Source: Syntrophorhabdaceae bacterium (GTDB taxonomy: Bacteria > Desulfobacterota > Syntrophorhabdia > Syntrophorhabdales > Syntrophorhabdaceae). Taken from it: a stretch of 36,453 nucleotides of DNA. The notes under the pieces were generated by a model that saw only the letters and a program-made list of their open reading frames with translations, ran no database searches and was not told where the DNA came from. The DNA lies in the NCBI GenBank assembly GCA_036504895.1, contig DASXUJ010000021.1, forward strand, positions 1 through 36,453. The letters are read 5' to 3'. Positions 1-8,266 of this stretch are shown here, piece after piece; position 1 is the stretch's first letter, and each line of letters opens with the position of its first letter. Made by a program: the position numbers and the translations under genes.

Positions 1-328
1 CGCTTGACTTGGGAAGGACTCCGCCCCACTACCGGGCTAAAGGGTATTTAGACCCAACAGCCAAAATGATTCGTGGTCGCCTTGAATGGACCAGACGCTG
101 CCCGATCAGTGGCCGAAGATGTATGCGAATTTCCATTCGCAATATACTAGCATTCTTCACTGAATACCAATATTTTCCATTATCTTTATTCAAGCCATCG
201 TATAATTGTTCTTCATCCTATACATTTATCCTGCTAAACATCGGAATGATAGTCTAAAACACCAATTAATATGGATACTTATACTGATCACAATTGGAAC
301 TAGGGAGGGAGTTGCGGCATTAATGTTA

Positions 329-359
329 TTGACAGGCTTTACTGGATATGATTTATAAT
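329..359 (+). promoter_or_regulatory. sigma-70-type promoter for the membrane-protein gene
   Basis: TTGACA at 329-334 and TATAAT at 354-359 both match the vegetative consensus exactly. The 19-nt spacer is longer than the preferred 17, which should weaken the promoter. Transcription would begin near 366 and leave a leader of about 85 nt before the ATG at 450. Confidence 0.55.
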
Positions 360-370
360 TGTGTTTTTTT

Positions 371-403
371 AAGTACGACAGTCATGTAATGGCTGTACTT
401 TTT
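371..403 (+). terminator. Leader hairpin followed by a T-run
   Basis: AAGTAC at 371-376 pairs with GTACTT at 395-400, and the run of T continues to 403. The placement is odd, because the hairpin lies immediately after the predicted transcription start. It may be an attenuator, or it may terminate upstream transcription. Confidence 0.35.
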
Positions 404-449
404 CAGGTACCATTGTCCCTTTCAGAACATTATTTATCGGAGGAGAGAT

Positions 450-1724
450 ATGAGCCAGTTTATAGTAAAGAGGCAGTTCAAGAGTCTCCTTGCCACGGGG
501 GTATGCGCCGCGGTGGCTTGTTTTGTGATCACTTTGATCTATTGGCCCCTGTGGGGTGCTGCGGCGAAGGCGATCATCTCCTGGGGAGCGGGGGAAGGAC
601 TCGCGGCGGTGGAGCCGAAAGTGGCGGCCAAATATTTCTCCTGCTTTGCGGAAGCGACTTTCTTTTGGTTTGTGATCAACGCCTGGATATGGCATACCCT
701 CATTTTCGGCCTTTACGGAAAGACTTCCGTCACCGAGCGGCAGCCGGGGGCGGGCATCTTCTATAGCCTCGTGGGCGTCCTCTCCGGATTGGCCGGATTT
801 CTGCTCATCGTCGGTTTCCTCGGCATATGGTGGAAGCCCTTCAGCTTCGGGATTCTCTTCACGCCTCAAACCGCAAGTGACGTGCAGCTCGCGATAGAAG
901 GGTGGGAAGCGAGCAATTTCTTCGCCCTCACCGTCATCATGGTCCAGATCCCCTTTGTCTCTCTCCTCCAGAAATGGCCTTTCGCCGGCAATATAAAGGC
1001 CCCCTGGGATGGGTTCGGCGTATGGACCATGAGTATGCTTGCCGCCGTGATCGTATGGATGGGGGCAATCGTCCCGAGCTTTATGAAGCTCTCCATAGGT
1101 GCCCATGAGATCACCTCTGTGCCCCACGGCTCTTTTCCCACCTTCGTGGCATTCTGCCAGGGCTTCATCTGGTGTCTCCTCATTCCCGCGGAAGGCGGCG
1201 AGACATATCCCATGAAGTTTTTTGCCAAAAAGCAGCCCTGGATGGGCCTTTGCGGCTTTGTCCTCGCCTTGTTGGTAGGCTTCGGCCTCCGTGCCCTTTT
1301 AAGGCCCGTGGTGACTTCCCTCAACCTCCTTCCGGGCGCACCAATAGACCTCGTGATCGCGTCCCTCATTCTGAGCGGCGTCGTCGCCATGCTCATGTGG
1401 CACCATCTGTTCGACGATTTCCCCACGCCCCAGATGGTGCCGAATCAGGCCGCACGGATCCTTTCCAGGTTTTGCATCTGGGTAGTCCTTGGCGCCGTAC
1501 TCGGCGTGGCATGGATCAAGACCTTCAAAATGCTCCCCTTCGGCGCATCGGACCTCGGCCTCGGCTTCCCCACCATGGGAATCCTCGCCGGCCAATTCGC
1601 CTTCCTCATGGCCTTCCTCTATTTCAACACCTTCTTCGACAAGTGGCCGCTCGTGAGAAAGGTCCCGATGACAGTGGTACAGCAACAGCAGCAGCCGAAA
1701 AAGAAGGCGGCGTCGGGAAGGTAG
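450..1724 (+). CDS. Multi-pass membrane protein of unknown function
   Basis: This 424-residue protein is dominated by long hydrophobic segments, roughly nine to eleven predicted membrane passes. The first is near residues 13-40 and the last near 370-390. Short charged loops separate them, and the C-terminus is a soluble tail with a run of five glutamines followed by lysines and a final Ser-Gly-Arg. The ATG at 450 follows a strong ribosome-binding site, GGAGGAGA. No transporter signature motif (MFS, ABC, APC) and no catalytic motif was recognised, and aromatic residues (Trp, Phe) are abundant in the membrane parts. The gene stands alone behind its own promoter, and the following 280 nt are a repeat element, so neighbours give no functional clue. 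It is certainly coding, given the clean frame and the coding-like base composition, but the role is unknown. Confidence 0.85.
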   Translation: MSQFIVKRQFKSLLATGVCAAVACFVITLIYWPLWGAAAKAIISWGAGEGLAAVEPKVAAKYFSCFAEATFFWFVINAWIWHTLIFGLYGKTSVTERQPGAGIFYSLVGVLSGLAGFLLIVGFLGIWWKPFSFGILFTPQTASDVQLAIEGWEASNFFALTVIMVQIPFVSLLQKWPFAGNIKAPWDGFGVWTMSMLAAVIVWMGAIVPSFMKLSIGAHEITSVPHGSFPTFVAFCQGFIWCLLIPAEGGETYPMKFFAKKQPWMGLCGFVLALLVGFGLRALLRPVVTSLNLLPGAPIDLVIASLILSGVVAMLMWHHLFDDFPTPQMVPNQAARILSRFCIWVVLGAVLGVAWIKTFKMLPFGASDLGLGFPTMGILAGQFAFLMAFLYFNTFFDKWPLVRKVPMTVVQQQQQPKKKAASGR

Positions 1725-1730
1725 AGGCGG

Positions 1731-2006
1731 TTAATGCGTGGAAGCGTTCATGCGTGAATGCGGAAAAGCAAACGCATCTAAACTAATGAAAGAAGAGAGA
1801 CTAACGGCTGTGTTGTTGGTCTCTGCCTAGCTCGCACCGGGCACCATTGGGAAGATGGAGAGCGGAATAACAGAATGCGTTGTCATGTCTCTCCCCAGCT
1901 CGCACCGCGAGCGAGAAGGGGAGGCTCGGCGGGCTTTGCCCGTCGAGGGGGCGACGCAAGCCCCTAGAGTTGTGCGACGCAAGCCCCTATAGTTTGCGCA
2001 AGCCCA
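1731..2006 (+). repeat. Double-hairpin repeat, family 1, copy 1 (expanded copy)
   Basis: This is the longest copy of a repeat also found at 2996-3118 (same orientation) and 31557-31735 (opposite orientation). The outer part at 1735-1758 matches copy 2. About 125 nt of extra sequence follow, with a partial stem motif near 1829. The core then has stem 1 (1898-1903 with 1907-1912, loop ACC) and stem 2 (1925-1934 with 1938-1947, loop TTT). Downstream the unit GCGACGCAAGCCCC is repeated at 1951 and 1974, with a decayed third unit at 1996. The element ends within about 15 nt of the next gene's start codon. Confidence 0.8.
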
Positions 2007-2019
2007 ATTGATAGTGTAT

Positions 2020-2397
2020 ATGACACGACAGGATATCCATAAGGAGATTGTCAGAGAGTTCCGCGACTGCCTCGGGAACCGGAAGGATTTCGGGGCGGCG
2101 CGGAAGTATCTTGCTCCAACCTATATACGGCATAATCCGCCTTCGAATGAGGGGATCGAGGCGTTCGAGGAGTGTGCCGGCGCTTGCAAAAAAGACCCTC
2201 CCGATTTAACCAATGAAGTCATCCGTGTCTTAGCAGACGGGGATTACGTGGTCCTCCACGTCCATTCCTTCGAGCCTCCGGATATACATGTGGCAGTGGT
2301 GGAAATCTACCGCTTTGAAAACGGCTTTATCGCGGAGCAGTGGGATGTGGCTCAAATAATCCCTGCCACGTCATCCTGTCCGGACCGCATGTTCTGA
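2020..2397 (+). CDS. SnoaL-like (NTF2 fold) small protein
   Basis: The protein has about 125 residues and the pattern of SnoaL-like/NTF2 proteins. An N-terminal helix is followed by YIRHNPPSNEGIEAFEEC, close to the family pattern Y-I-x-H-N-P-x-x-x-x-G. The C-terminal strands include an acidic, aromatic segment (FIAEQWDVAQ) typical of the E-x-W-D element of this fold. The family includes small hydrolase- or isomerase-like enzymes acting on diverse ligands, so no substrate can be assigned. ATG at 2020 is preferred over in-frame TTG at 2008. No good ribosome-binding site precedes it, because a family-1 repeat ends just upstream, so its promoter and translation signals may have been disturbed. 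The gene is monocistronic and converges on the next gene. Confidence 0.7.
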   Translation: MTRQDIHKEIVREFRDCLGNRKDFGAARKYLAPTYIRHNPPSNEGIEAFEECAGACKKDPPDLTNEVIRVLADGDYVVLHVHSFEPPDIHVAVVEIYRFENGFIAEQWDVAQIIPATSSCPDRMF

Positions 2398-2415
2398 GCC
2401 GTCTGCATTGTTCAA

Positions 2416-2769
2416 TTATTTCGATTTCATAATCTGAAAAAAACGGGTGAAAAGACCCGGACCCGACTCCGGCGCGCAGGTCGTCTTCTTTTCGATCGTG
2501 CACACGAGAAAGGCCTCATATTCTTTCAAGGCTGCATCTTCGTACAGGGGTGCGAGAGCCGGAGTGATATTGTTCTTCCGCGAGAGCTGCCGCAGGATCT
2601 CAGCCGCGGTCTCCTTATCCGGGGCCCTCTGCTCCCTCGCAAGGGCAGAAAAAATCATATCGAGGCCGATGACGCTCACCTCTCTCCCATCGGCCAGAGA
2701 GAGATTCCGGAGCCACGTAATGGGCCCGCCCCCGCAGCACGTCTTCTTTTTGTTGGCGATCATGTACAC
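2416..2769 (-). CDS. Small conserved-looking CCGG protein, unknown function
   Basis: This protein has about 115-117 residues and begins with a basic stretch and a Cys-Cys-Gly-Gly motif (KKKTCCGGG). A region resembling a small alpha/beta domain follows, and there are further cysteines at FLVCTIEKKTTC. Vicinal and paired cysteines suggest metal binding or redox activity, but no family was recognised with confidence. Two starts are possible: GTG at 2769 and ATG at 2763. No Shine-Dalgarno sequence is visible, and a TATACT hexamer on the same strand at 2775-2780 lies only 5 nt before the GTG, which would fit a leaderless message. It converges on the SnoaL-like gene. Confidence 0.55.
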   Translation of the reverse strand: MYMIANKKKTCCGGGPITWLRNLSLADGREVSVIGLDMIFSALAREQRAPDKETAAEILRQLSRKNNITPALAPLYEDAALKEYEAFLVCTIEKKTTCAPESGPGLFTRFFQIMKSK

Positions 2770-2844
2770 GAATCAGTATAGCACACGGGGCCGGGCAGGG
2801 AAAATGGGGGGTTAAACGGCGGTAAAAAGCTCGTTACCAATAAA

Positions 2845-3155
2845 TTATGATTGTTTCTTGAGTTTCCTGAGAATAGCTTTAGCCAGATAGTCGTTGATCT
2901 CCTGATGTCTCGGAACAGGCTGAACCGCTTTTGAATCGGGATTTTGGTACCAGTCGTGTTTCCCACCATGGCGGACCAATATGCAGCCCATAGAAGGTAA
3001 AAGCGGTTTATGCGTAGAAGCGTTCATGCGTGAATGCGTGATGTAGCTCGCACCGCGAGCGAGAAGGGGAGGCTCGGCGGGCTTTTGCCCGTCGAGGGGG
3101 CGACGCAAGCCCCAATAATGGCAAGAAGCTCCCTTACCACATCGGCGCGCTTCAC
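2845..3155 (-). pseudogene. hicA: HicA-type mRNA interferase toxin, split by a repeat insertion
   Basis: HicA toxins are RNA-binding ribonucleases of about 60 residues. The N-terminus is read from GTG at 3155 as MKRADVVRELLAI, matching the family start MKR-x-D-L-I-x-x-L. The C-terminus is read in another frame at about 2991-2845, with GCILVRHGGKHDWY carrying the catalytic histidine region, then PVPRHQEINDYLAK. Between the two halves lies a family-1 repeat of about 125 bp. Reading on from the N-terminus hits TGA at 3024-3026. The GTG start overlaps the hicB stop by 4 nt (GTGA), the usual translationally coupled layout. Joined without the insert, the two pieces give a protein of normal length. 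The toxin is therefore almost certainly inactive. Confidence 0.85.
2996..3118 (+). repeat. Double-hairpin repeat, family 1, copy 2 (inside hicA)
   Basis: This copy has stem 1 at 3046-3051 with 3055-3060 (loop ACC) and stem 2 at 3073-3082 with 3087-3096 (loop TTTT), then GCGACGCAAGCCCC at 3100-3113. It lies in the same orientation as copy 1 and is nearly identical over the hairpin core and the GCGTTCATGCGTGAATGCG segment. Its ends fall inside the hicA reading frame, so the boundaries are known to within a few bases from where HicA homology stops and resumes. Confidence 0.85.
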
Positions 3156-3343
3156 GCTACCTGCAGCTCCCCTAGTTTCCGGATAGCCGGAATCTCGCCG
3201 CTGGTCATGTCTTTGTGAAGTTCAATGAGGTTCTCCTTAAGCTCATCCAAACTCATGCCTTGCGTCATGTACTCGGGATATTCTTCGATATAGCCCAGCC
3301 AATACTCTCCGTCCTGCCAATATACATATCGAATATTATACAT
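3152..3343 (-). CDS. hicB: HicB-family antitoxin
   Basis: This 63-residue protein starts MYNIRYVYWQDGEYWLGYIEEYPEY and continues with GMSLDELKENLIELH, the characteristic partial RNase-H-like fold of the HicB N-terminal domain (strand, W-x-G-Y, then S-L-E-E-L-x-x-N-L). Short HicB proteins of this size lack a C-terminal DNA-binding domain and neutralise HicA by direct binding. The start is supported by a strong ribosome-binding site (GAGGAGGAG) just upstream. It is the first gene of a hicB-hicA pair and its stop overlaps the hicA start by 4 nt. Because hicA is disrupted, this antitoxin is probably an orphan now. The frame itself appears intact. Confidence 0.85.
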   Translation of the reverse strand: MYNIRYVYWQDGEYWLGYIEEYPEYMTQGMSLDELKENLIELHKDMTSGEIPAIRKLGELQVA

Positions 3344-3449
3344 ATCTCCTCCTCGTTCACGACGGTAACTAATTATAACTCATTACCAATATCCATGGGA
3401 ATGTAATAACTCAAGATTCATTGAACCGGCTGAGGGGGCTGCGCTCCCG

Positions 3450-4826
3450 CTACCCCTTCCCTTCCGTCCCTGCCAGCACTTTTTGGCTGATGGTTTCGAG
3501 GCCTTCGTTTTTCACGCCCACGGGAAAGAGGGCGACGAGGATCATGCAGATAAAGCAGGGGATGGAGAAGACTATGAAGAATTGGCTGAAGCTGAATCCG
3601 GCCATCTGTACCGCCCCTCCCAGGAGAGGTCCCATGATCGAGCCCAACCTCCCTATGGCGTAGGCCCATCCGGCCCCGGTCGAGCGAAACCGGGTGGGAT
3701 AGATCTCGCCGGCGACCACGTGGAGCGCCGCGGGTACGCCGACCATGAAAATTCCTGTCGCTGCTCCGGCGATATAGAGGGCCGGGGCGGAGGTGACGAA
3801 GCCGAAGAGGATTACCGATATGCCTCCCACCAGGAAACTTACGCACAGGCCCAATTTTCGTCCGAACCTGTCCATGAGGCAGCCGAGAAGGACCCCTCCT
3901 ACCGCGGCCCCCATGGCCTGGACAATGCCGTAGCTGTAGCTCTTTACGAGAGACAGGCCCGTGTTGGCGAGAAGCGAGGGAAGCCATGTGGAGAGCCCGT
4001 AGAGGGCGAGCATATTAAAAAGATAGGTGCCCCATATAAGAAGCGTCATGGTCCGGAGGCCCGGCTTCAGGAGTTCCCTGAAGCCCACATTGGTGAGCGC
4101 CCCGGATTGGGCGAAGCTGTCATGGGTCCACGCGCAGGGCTCGAAGCATGCCGCCCTTTCTATGTTCTTAAGCTCGCCTATGGCCTCGGGGAAGCGTCTT
4201 TTCCCGGCGAGAAAGCGGACCGACTCGGGCAGGGCGGCCTTGATAAGGGGGAGAAGAAAGAGGGGCAGCACTCCGATGAGAAGCACCGCACGCCAGCCGA
4301 AACGGGGCACGAGCGCCATGGAGACGAGACCGGCAACGACCCATCCTATGGTAAAGCCGCCGCCCACGACCGTGAGAAACCGTGCCCTGATCTTCGAGGG
4401 CGCGAATTCACCGAGAAGGGTCACGGTAAGGGGGATTACCCCGCCGATGGCCAGGCCGGAAAGAAAGCGAAGCACGCAGAACGCCTTGAAATTGGGGGCG
4501 AAATAGGCGGCGCCGTTGAATACGGAAAAGGCCGCGACAATGAGAAGAATGGCATTCTTCCTCCCCAGGCGGTCGGAGACCATGCCGAGCCCGGCTGCGC
4601 CGATCATGAGTCCCAGGAAGCCGTAGGAGATCATGGCGCCCCCTTCGAGAGGCGTGAGATGCCACTCTTTCAAGGCAGGGGGGAGAATGTAGGCGATGAT
4701 CTGAGAGCTGTATCCTGCAAAGATGGTGATTAAGGTGCCGAGCACGAGAAGGCGCAGGTGGAACCGGCCGAATTTCAGGTGGTCGAGCCATTCGAAGGCG
4801 CAGACGGGGGAAGCCTTTTCTTGCAT
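3450..4826 (-). CDS. MFS transporter, aromatic acid:H+ symporter-like
   Basis: This 458-residue protein has 12 predicted membrane helices in two halves. The major facilitator signature is visible after helix 2 (GMVSDRLGRKN) and is repeated in the second half (GCLMDRFGRKLG). The segment GEFAPSKIRARF after helix 4 is typical of the sugar/aromatic-acid branches. The N-terminal start (FEWLDHLKFGRFHLRLL) resembles the AAHS group that includes PcaK and BenK, which take up benzoate-type acids with protons. Substrate assignment is inference. The start ATG at 4826 has a GAGG about 10 nt upstream. The gene is divergent from the chemotaxis receptor, and no aromatic-degradation genes are adjacent. Confidence 0.85.
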   Translation of the reverse strand: MQEKASPVCAFEWLDHLKFGRFHLRLLVLGTLITIFAGYSSQIIAYILPPALKEWHLTPLEGGAMISYGFLGLMIGAAGLGMVSDRLGRKNAILLIVAAFSVFNGAAYFAPNFKAFCVLRFLSGLAIGGVIPLTVTLLGEFAPSKIRARFLTVVGGGFTIGWVVAGLVSMALVPRFGWRAVLLIGVLPLFLLPLIKAALPESVRFLAGKRRFPEAIGELKNIERAACFEPCAWTHDSFAQSGALTNVGFRELLKPGLRTMTLLIWGTYLFNMLALYGLSTWLPSLLANTGLSLVKSYSYGIVQAMGAAVGGVLLGCLMDRFGRKLGLCVSFLVGGISVILFGFVTSAPALYIAGAATGIFMVGVPAALHVVAGEIYPTRFRSTGAGWAYAIGRLGSIMGPLLGGAVQMAGFSFSQFFIVFSIPCFICMILVALFPVGVKNEGLETISQKVLAGTEGKG

Positions 4827-5264
4827 ACGGGATTAACCTCATTGTGCGTCATTTTGGAGAATTTTGCAAGCCTTTTTGTATACGGAGCAGCCCTTGTTGG
4901 CTTTCCTTCCAATGCCTTTCTTGAGTGGCATCAGTCGCGAAAAGTGAGGCGATTACTCGTCCCATGGTCTGGAAACGTGGGTGCCCACGAATAAACCCAT
5001 CCCTTAGCCCGCTGCACTTAATGATAATATTTCGCCTTTGCCCCTAAAAGGGCTTAAGCAAACGCGCGGAGCGCCGAAGAACAAAACATACGGCACAAGT
5101 AATGGGATACTGAATTTATTTTCCCTGTTATTGCGCATCGAGACCGTCACCTCGAGGTCTTCATTCGCAGACCGTACACGCTGACGTAGACACCGTGAGC
5201 CGGCCCACCATGATTTTTATCTCGCCAATGGCCACGAAATCGTATTTTACGAGGAGGCGCATCA
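4827..5264. other. Divergent intergenic region
   Basis: This 438-nt gap lies between the divergent transporter and chemotaxis-receptor genes and must hold both promoters. Consensus sigma-70 or sigma-28 sites were looked for and no convincing pair was found. An AT-rich patch near 5020-5035 could be a -10 element. No small gene is supported. Confidence 0.4.
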
Positions 5265-6899
5265 ATGAAACTTTTCACGGACGTAAAAATCGGCAAAAGG
5301 CTTGCAATCGGATTCGGCATCGCCCTCTCCCTGACTGCGGTTAACCTTATTATCGGGATAATCCTTCTGGGCGGTATTAGTGGCAATCTGGACCAGATCG
5401 TGGCTCATGACAATGTCAAGATAAAGTATGCAAACGATATACGGTCGGCCCTCGCGGACATCACCGCCCTTTCGGGCGAGATAGCGAGGGCGGACAACGA
5501 GAAGGATCGACTCGACGCGAAAAAGAAGGTAGACGAGCTGCGGCCTAAATATAAGAACGCAATGGAAGAGCTTGCGCGACTGGAGACTCACCCGGAAGGA
5601 AGGAGCCTCATCGCGAGCCTCGGCGAAGAGGTATCGAAGGGGAAGGAGGCCAACAATAAAGTGATCGAGTTGGGCCTCGCGGGTAACACGAAGGAGGCGA
5701 CCGCGAGTTACTCGGAAGCCAAAAAGACCTTGAAACAATATCTCGACGGGGCCGATGCAGTGATACTGTATAACGAAAATACCACACGGCAGGCATATCA
5801 AACCGCCAAAAAAAGGGCATCGACGGGGCGCATCGCCTTCATCATACTGGGGGCATTTACCATGCTCGTCGGCGTGTGGCTCTCTCGTGCCATTACCCGG
5901 AGCATCACCATCCCGATTTTGCGTTCTTCGGAACATATAGATCTTATGGCAAAGGGTGATTTTTCCATATCCGTATCCGGTCATGCGTTAAAAAGAGGTG
6001 ATGAAATGGGCCTCTTCGCTAAATCCATGGAAGCGATGAACAAGAACATAGCAAAAATACTGATGGAGATGAAATCTTCCGCCGCGAGTGTGGCGTCCGC
6101 GAGCGCGCAGCTCAGCGCCTCGGCCGGGACGCTCTCGGGTGGGGCGGGGCACCAGGTAGACATGGCGACCCAGGTCGCGACCGCTTCCACCCAGATGAAT
6201 CAGGCCACCGAGGATATCGCGAAAAATTCGAACGGCATTGCCCAATCCGCGGGAGAAGCGGTGAAGATCGCCAGGGGAGGGCAGGACATTGTGGAGAAGG
6301 CAATCCGGGAGGTGAACCTGATCGCCGAAACCGTGGACACGGTCTCACAATTCGTAAGGGAACTGGGTCGTGAATCGGACAGGATCGGGAATATCGTCAC
6401 CACCATCAATGAGATTGCAGATCAAACCAACCTCCTGGCCCTGAACGCAGCAATCGAGGCGGCGCGGGCGGGAGAGCACGGAAGGGGATTCGCGGTAGTT
6501 GCCGACGAGGTGAAGAAGCTCGCGGAAAGGACCACCGCCTCCACGACGGAGATAGGAACCATGATTACCACCGTGAAGAACGGCGTGGAGAAGACCGTAG
6601 ACTCCATGGACCAGACAAAGCGAAATGTCGAATCCGGGGTTGAATTTTCGTCCCAGGCACAGGCCGCGCTCAAAGACATCATCACCAGCATCGACAGCCT
6701 CTATGATGGAATTCAGCAGACCGCCAGTTCCATAGAAGAAATGAGCGCAACCACGGCGGAGATCACCGAGGACATAAACAAAATATCGGATGTGACAAAG
6801 GAAACGCTCTCCTCCTCGGAGGACATATCGGGAGCAGCAACAGGGCTATCAGGTCTCGCCGAGTATTTGAAAGAGACGGTGCGGATGTTCAAAGTGTGA
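5265..6899 (+). CDS. Methyl-accepting chemotaxis protein
   Basis: The protein has 544 residues in the classical order: a short cytoplasmic start, membrane helix 1 (about residues 12-36), a periplasmic helical sensor of about 150 residues rich in Glu, Lys and Ala (four-helix-bundle type), membrane helix 2 (about 189-211), a HAMP linker, and a long coiled-coil signalling domain. The highly conserved hairpin tip reads [20 protein letters not shown], then [17 protein letters not shown], near residues 383-425. It is expected to relay ligand signals to CheA/CheW. No C-terminal CheR-binding pentapeptide is evident. The ATG at 5265 follows GAGGAGG. The gene ends just before a perfect palindromic terminator. 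The ligand is unknown; the neighbouring aromatic-acid-type carrier is only a weak hint. Confidence 0.95.
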   Translation: MKLFTDVKIGKRLAIGFGIALSLTAVNLIIGIILLGGISGNLDQIVAHDNVKIKYANDIRSALADITALSGEIARADNEKDRLDAKKKVDELRPKYKNAMEELARLETHPEGRSLIASLGEEVSKGKEANNKVIELGLAGNTKEATASYSEAKKTLKQYLDGADAVILYNENTTRQAYQTAKKRASTGRIAFIILGAFTMLVGVWLSRAITRSITIPILRSSEHIDLMAKGDFSISVSGHALKRGDEMGLFAKSMEAMNKNIAKILMEMKSSAASVASASAQLSASAGTLSGGAGHQVDMATQVATASTQMNQATEDIAKNSNGIAQSAGEAVKIARGGQDIVEKAIREVNLIAETVDTVSQFVRELGRESDRIGNIVTTINEIADQTNLLALNAAIEAARAGEHGRGFAVVADEVKKLAERTTASTTEIGTMITTVKNGVEKTVDSMDQTKRNVESGVEFSSQAQAALKDIITSIDSLYDGIQQTASSIEEMSATTAEITEDINKISDVTKETLSSSEDISGAATGLSGLAEYLKETVRMFKV

Positions 6900-6920
6900 T
6901 GCCTTTCAATAACCCCTAAT

Positions 6921-6962
6921 AAAAGGGAGCCTCCGGATTCGCGAATCCGGAGGCTCCCTTTT
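6921..6962. terminator. Perfect 42-bp palindromic bidirectional terminator
   Basis: Arms 6921-6941 and 6942-6962 are perfectly complementary with no spacer. The palindrome begins with AAAA and ends with TTTT, so an RNA from either strand forms a GC-rich hairpin followed by U residues. It sits between the convergent chemotaxis-receptor and lipoprotein genes and serves both. Confidence 0.9.
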
Positions 6963-7009
6963 ATAATTCAGTGGTCGGTCGGGCTAAGTTAACCCGGCCG
7001 CAGTCGGGC

Positions 7010-7627
7010 TTATTGATACACAGGCTTCATATGGGTCGGTGCTTTCAGGTCGAGGCTTGCGACTACGCCTGCGCGGGAGGTTATCTCCGTGAAGGACTTG
7101 CTGCGTCCGTAGAGGCTCTGGAGGTCGTCTTTCGACAGGTGGACGATGATGTATTCGAGGAACCCGCCGTTCTCCCTGCACTGGGAATAATCCCTGACCG
7201 GCCAGTAGACGCCGAAGGAGACACCCTCAACGCCTGTCGCCTCGATATCGGTTCTCTTCACGTAGGCGAGGTACTTTTCCACGTAGGTGCCCATGACTTT
7301 CGAGAACCGCTCCTCAGGTTTGGAGGTACTTTCGTTGAAGACGATCTCCGGGGGCCTTACATTTACCATGAGGTAATAATGGCCGTTGTTCTTCGGGTCT
7401 TTGACGGTGGTAAAACCGATCCCTTCCCGGTAGATGTTGATCTGGTCACTCCTCAATCTCGTATAGATGTCGTGGAGGACGGGCTTGTTTTTTTCATAGA
7501 GGTTTTTCAGCTGGATTTCCTCGTAGGAATTCTTGATGCTTTCGTCCTCGGTCTTTGCCATGTGCACCGGTCCCGTGGTGCATGAAACGAGAAACAGGCA
7601 GATCAGGGCTAACAATGCTTTTTTCAT
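7010..7627 (-). CDS. Lipoprotein of unknown function
   Basis: This 205-residue protein has a lipoprotein signal peptide (MKKALLALICLFLVSC), with the lipobox L-V-S-C giving lipidated Cys16. The mature part is soluble, starts with a charged helical segment, and then alternates strands and helices. It shows no metal-binding or catalytic signature. The start ATG follows AGGAGAAGAAGG. The final residue of the coding part lies close to the shared palindromic terminator. No homologous family was recognised. Position +2 after the lipidated Cys is Thr, not Asp, which argues for outer-membrane sorting if Lol rules apply. Confidence 0.8.
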   Translation of the reverse strand: MKKALLALICLFLVSCTTGPVHMAKTEDESIKNSYEEIQLKNLYEKNKPVLHDIYTRLRSDQINIYREGIGFTTVKDPKNNGHYYLMVNVRPPEIVFNESTSKPEERFSKVMGTYVEKYLAYVKRTDIEATGVEGVSFGVYWPVRDYSQCRENGGFLEYIIVHLSKDDLQSLYGRSKSFTEITSRAGVVASLDLKAPTHMKPVYQ

Positions 7628-7653
7628 TTCCTTCTTCTCCTTTTTTTAAAAAA

Positions 7654-7968
7654 TCACTTCAAAACATCGGGCATGACCGCATCTGGAGGAGAATCAGGAG
7701 GGGCTCGTGAGATGTGATGTGCTAACAGCGGTGATGCAGGGACAAAGGGGTTTGCGGTCCGGGCGATCGGCGTTGCTTCGGGATCGTCTCCCGTGACGGA
7801 TGAAAAATTGCCGTGAAGGGGAAAATCGACATTATCATCCCCGAAAAAAATGCGCGTACCGTCCAGGGTCTCACGATTGGCCTTGGATGAGGCGATCAGA
7901 CATCCCGTTGCGAGAAGGAGTGCCAGGAGCAGGACCCAGAGGTTTCGGCCGGTAAACCCTATCCGCAC
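7654..7968 (-). CDS. Possible second small lipoprotein
   Basis: The frame is open from 8163, but the plausible protein starts at GTG 7968 (about 104 residues). It then reads as a short basic start, a hydrophobic stretch and the lipobox ATGC near residue 22 (LLLALLLATGC), followed by a low-complexity, Pro/Ala-rich tail. A GAGG directly abuts the GTG, which is too close for an ideal ribosome-binding site. It lies 26 nt upstream of the lipoprotein gene on the same strand, so the two could form an operon. The tail has no recognisable domain, and the upstream part of the frame reads like non-coding sequence. It could be a decayed gene. Confidence 0.35.
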   Translation of the reverse strand: MRIGFTGRNLWVLLLALLLATGCLIASSKANRETLDGTRIFFGDDNVDFPLHGNFSSVTGDDPEATPIARTANPFVPASPLLAHHISRAPPDSPPDAVMPDVLK

Positions 7969-8266
7969 CTCATATGTTCCGCTCCGCCTGCCTCCGCGAA
8001 CAGGACATGGATGGAAGGGAAAGAAACCTCCCCACGGACGTCCCGCTCCTCCTGCTCTTCCCACTGCGAAATTTACCATGGCCGCAAAAGGGTCACTACA
8101 ACGGTCTTCTTGTTTCGGCTCATTCTCTCCAAAAGGCGACGCGCAAAATCTATCGCACGGCACCTAATTGTAGAATTCTTCCGGGGCCGGTGTCAAATGT
8201 GAGCCGTTCCGCGGCTCCCGTTGAAATTGCCGGTAACCGTCAACTCAGGCCAAAAACCTTCTTTAG

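Larger units (their letters stand above)
1..449. other. AT-rich leader region without a recognised gene
   Basis: No convincing coding region is seen in this stretch. The first 51 bases are open in frame 1 and end in TAG, so they could be the tail of a gene entering from the left, but the short peptide is not recognisable. The rest is clearly more AT-rich than the following genes. It ends with a promoter-like pair and a hairpin, listed separately, in front of the membrane-protein gene. Confidence 0.5.

Noticed and set aside
9-257. 82-codon reading frame at the left edge
   Set aside because: AT-rich with no domain or translation signal; more likely non-coding.
1951-2005. CRISPR-like spaced repeats in family 1
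   Set aside because: The units are 22-24 bp, directly adjacent and without unique spacers; no cas genes are present.
3483-4733. Long plus-strand frame opposite the MFS transporter
   Set aside because: It is the antisense shadow of a clear 12-helix transporter; its composition is Glu/Gly/His-rich without a domain.
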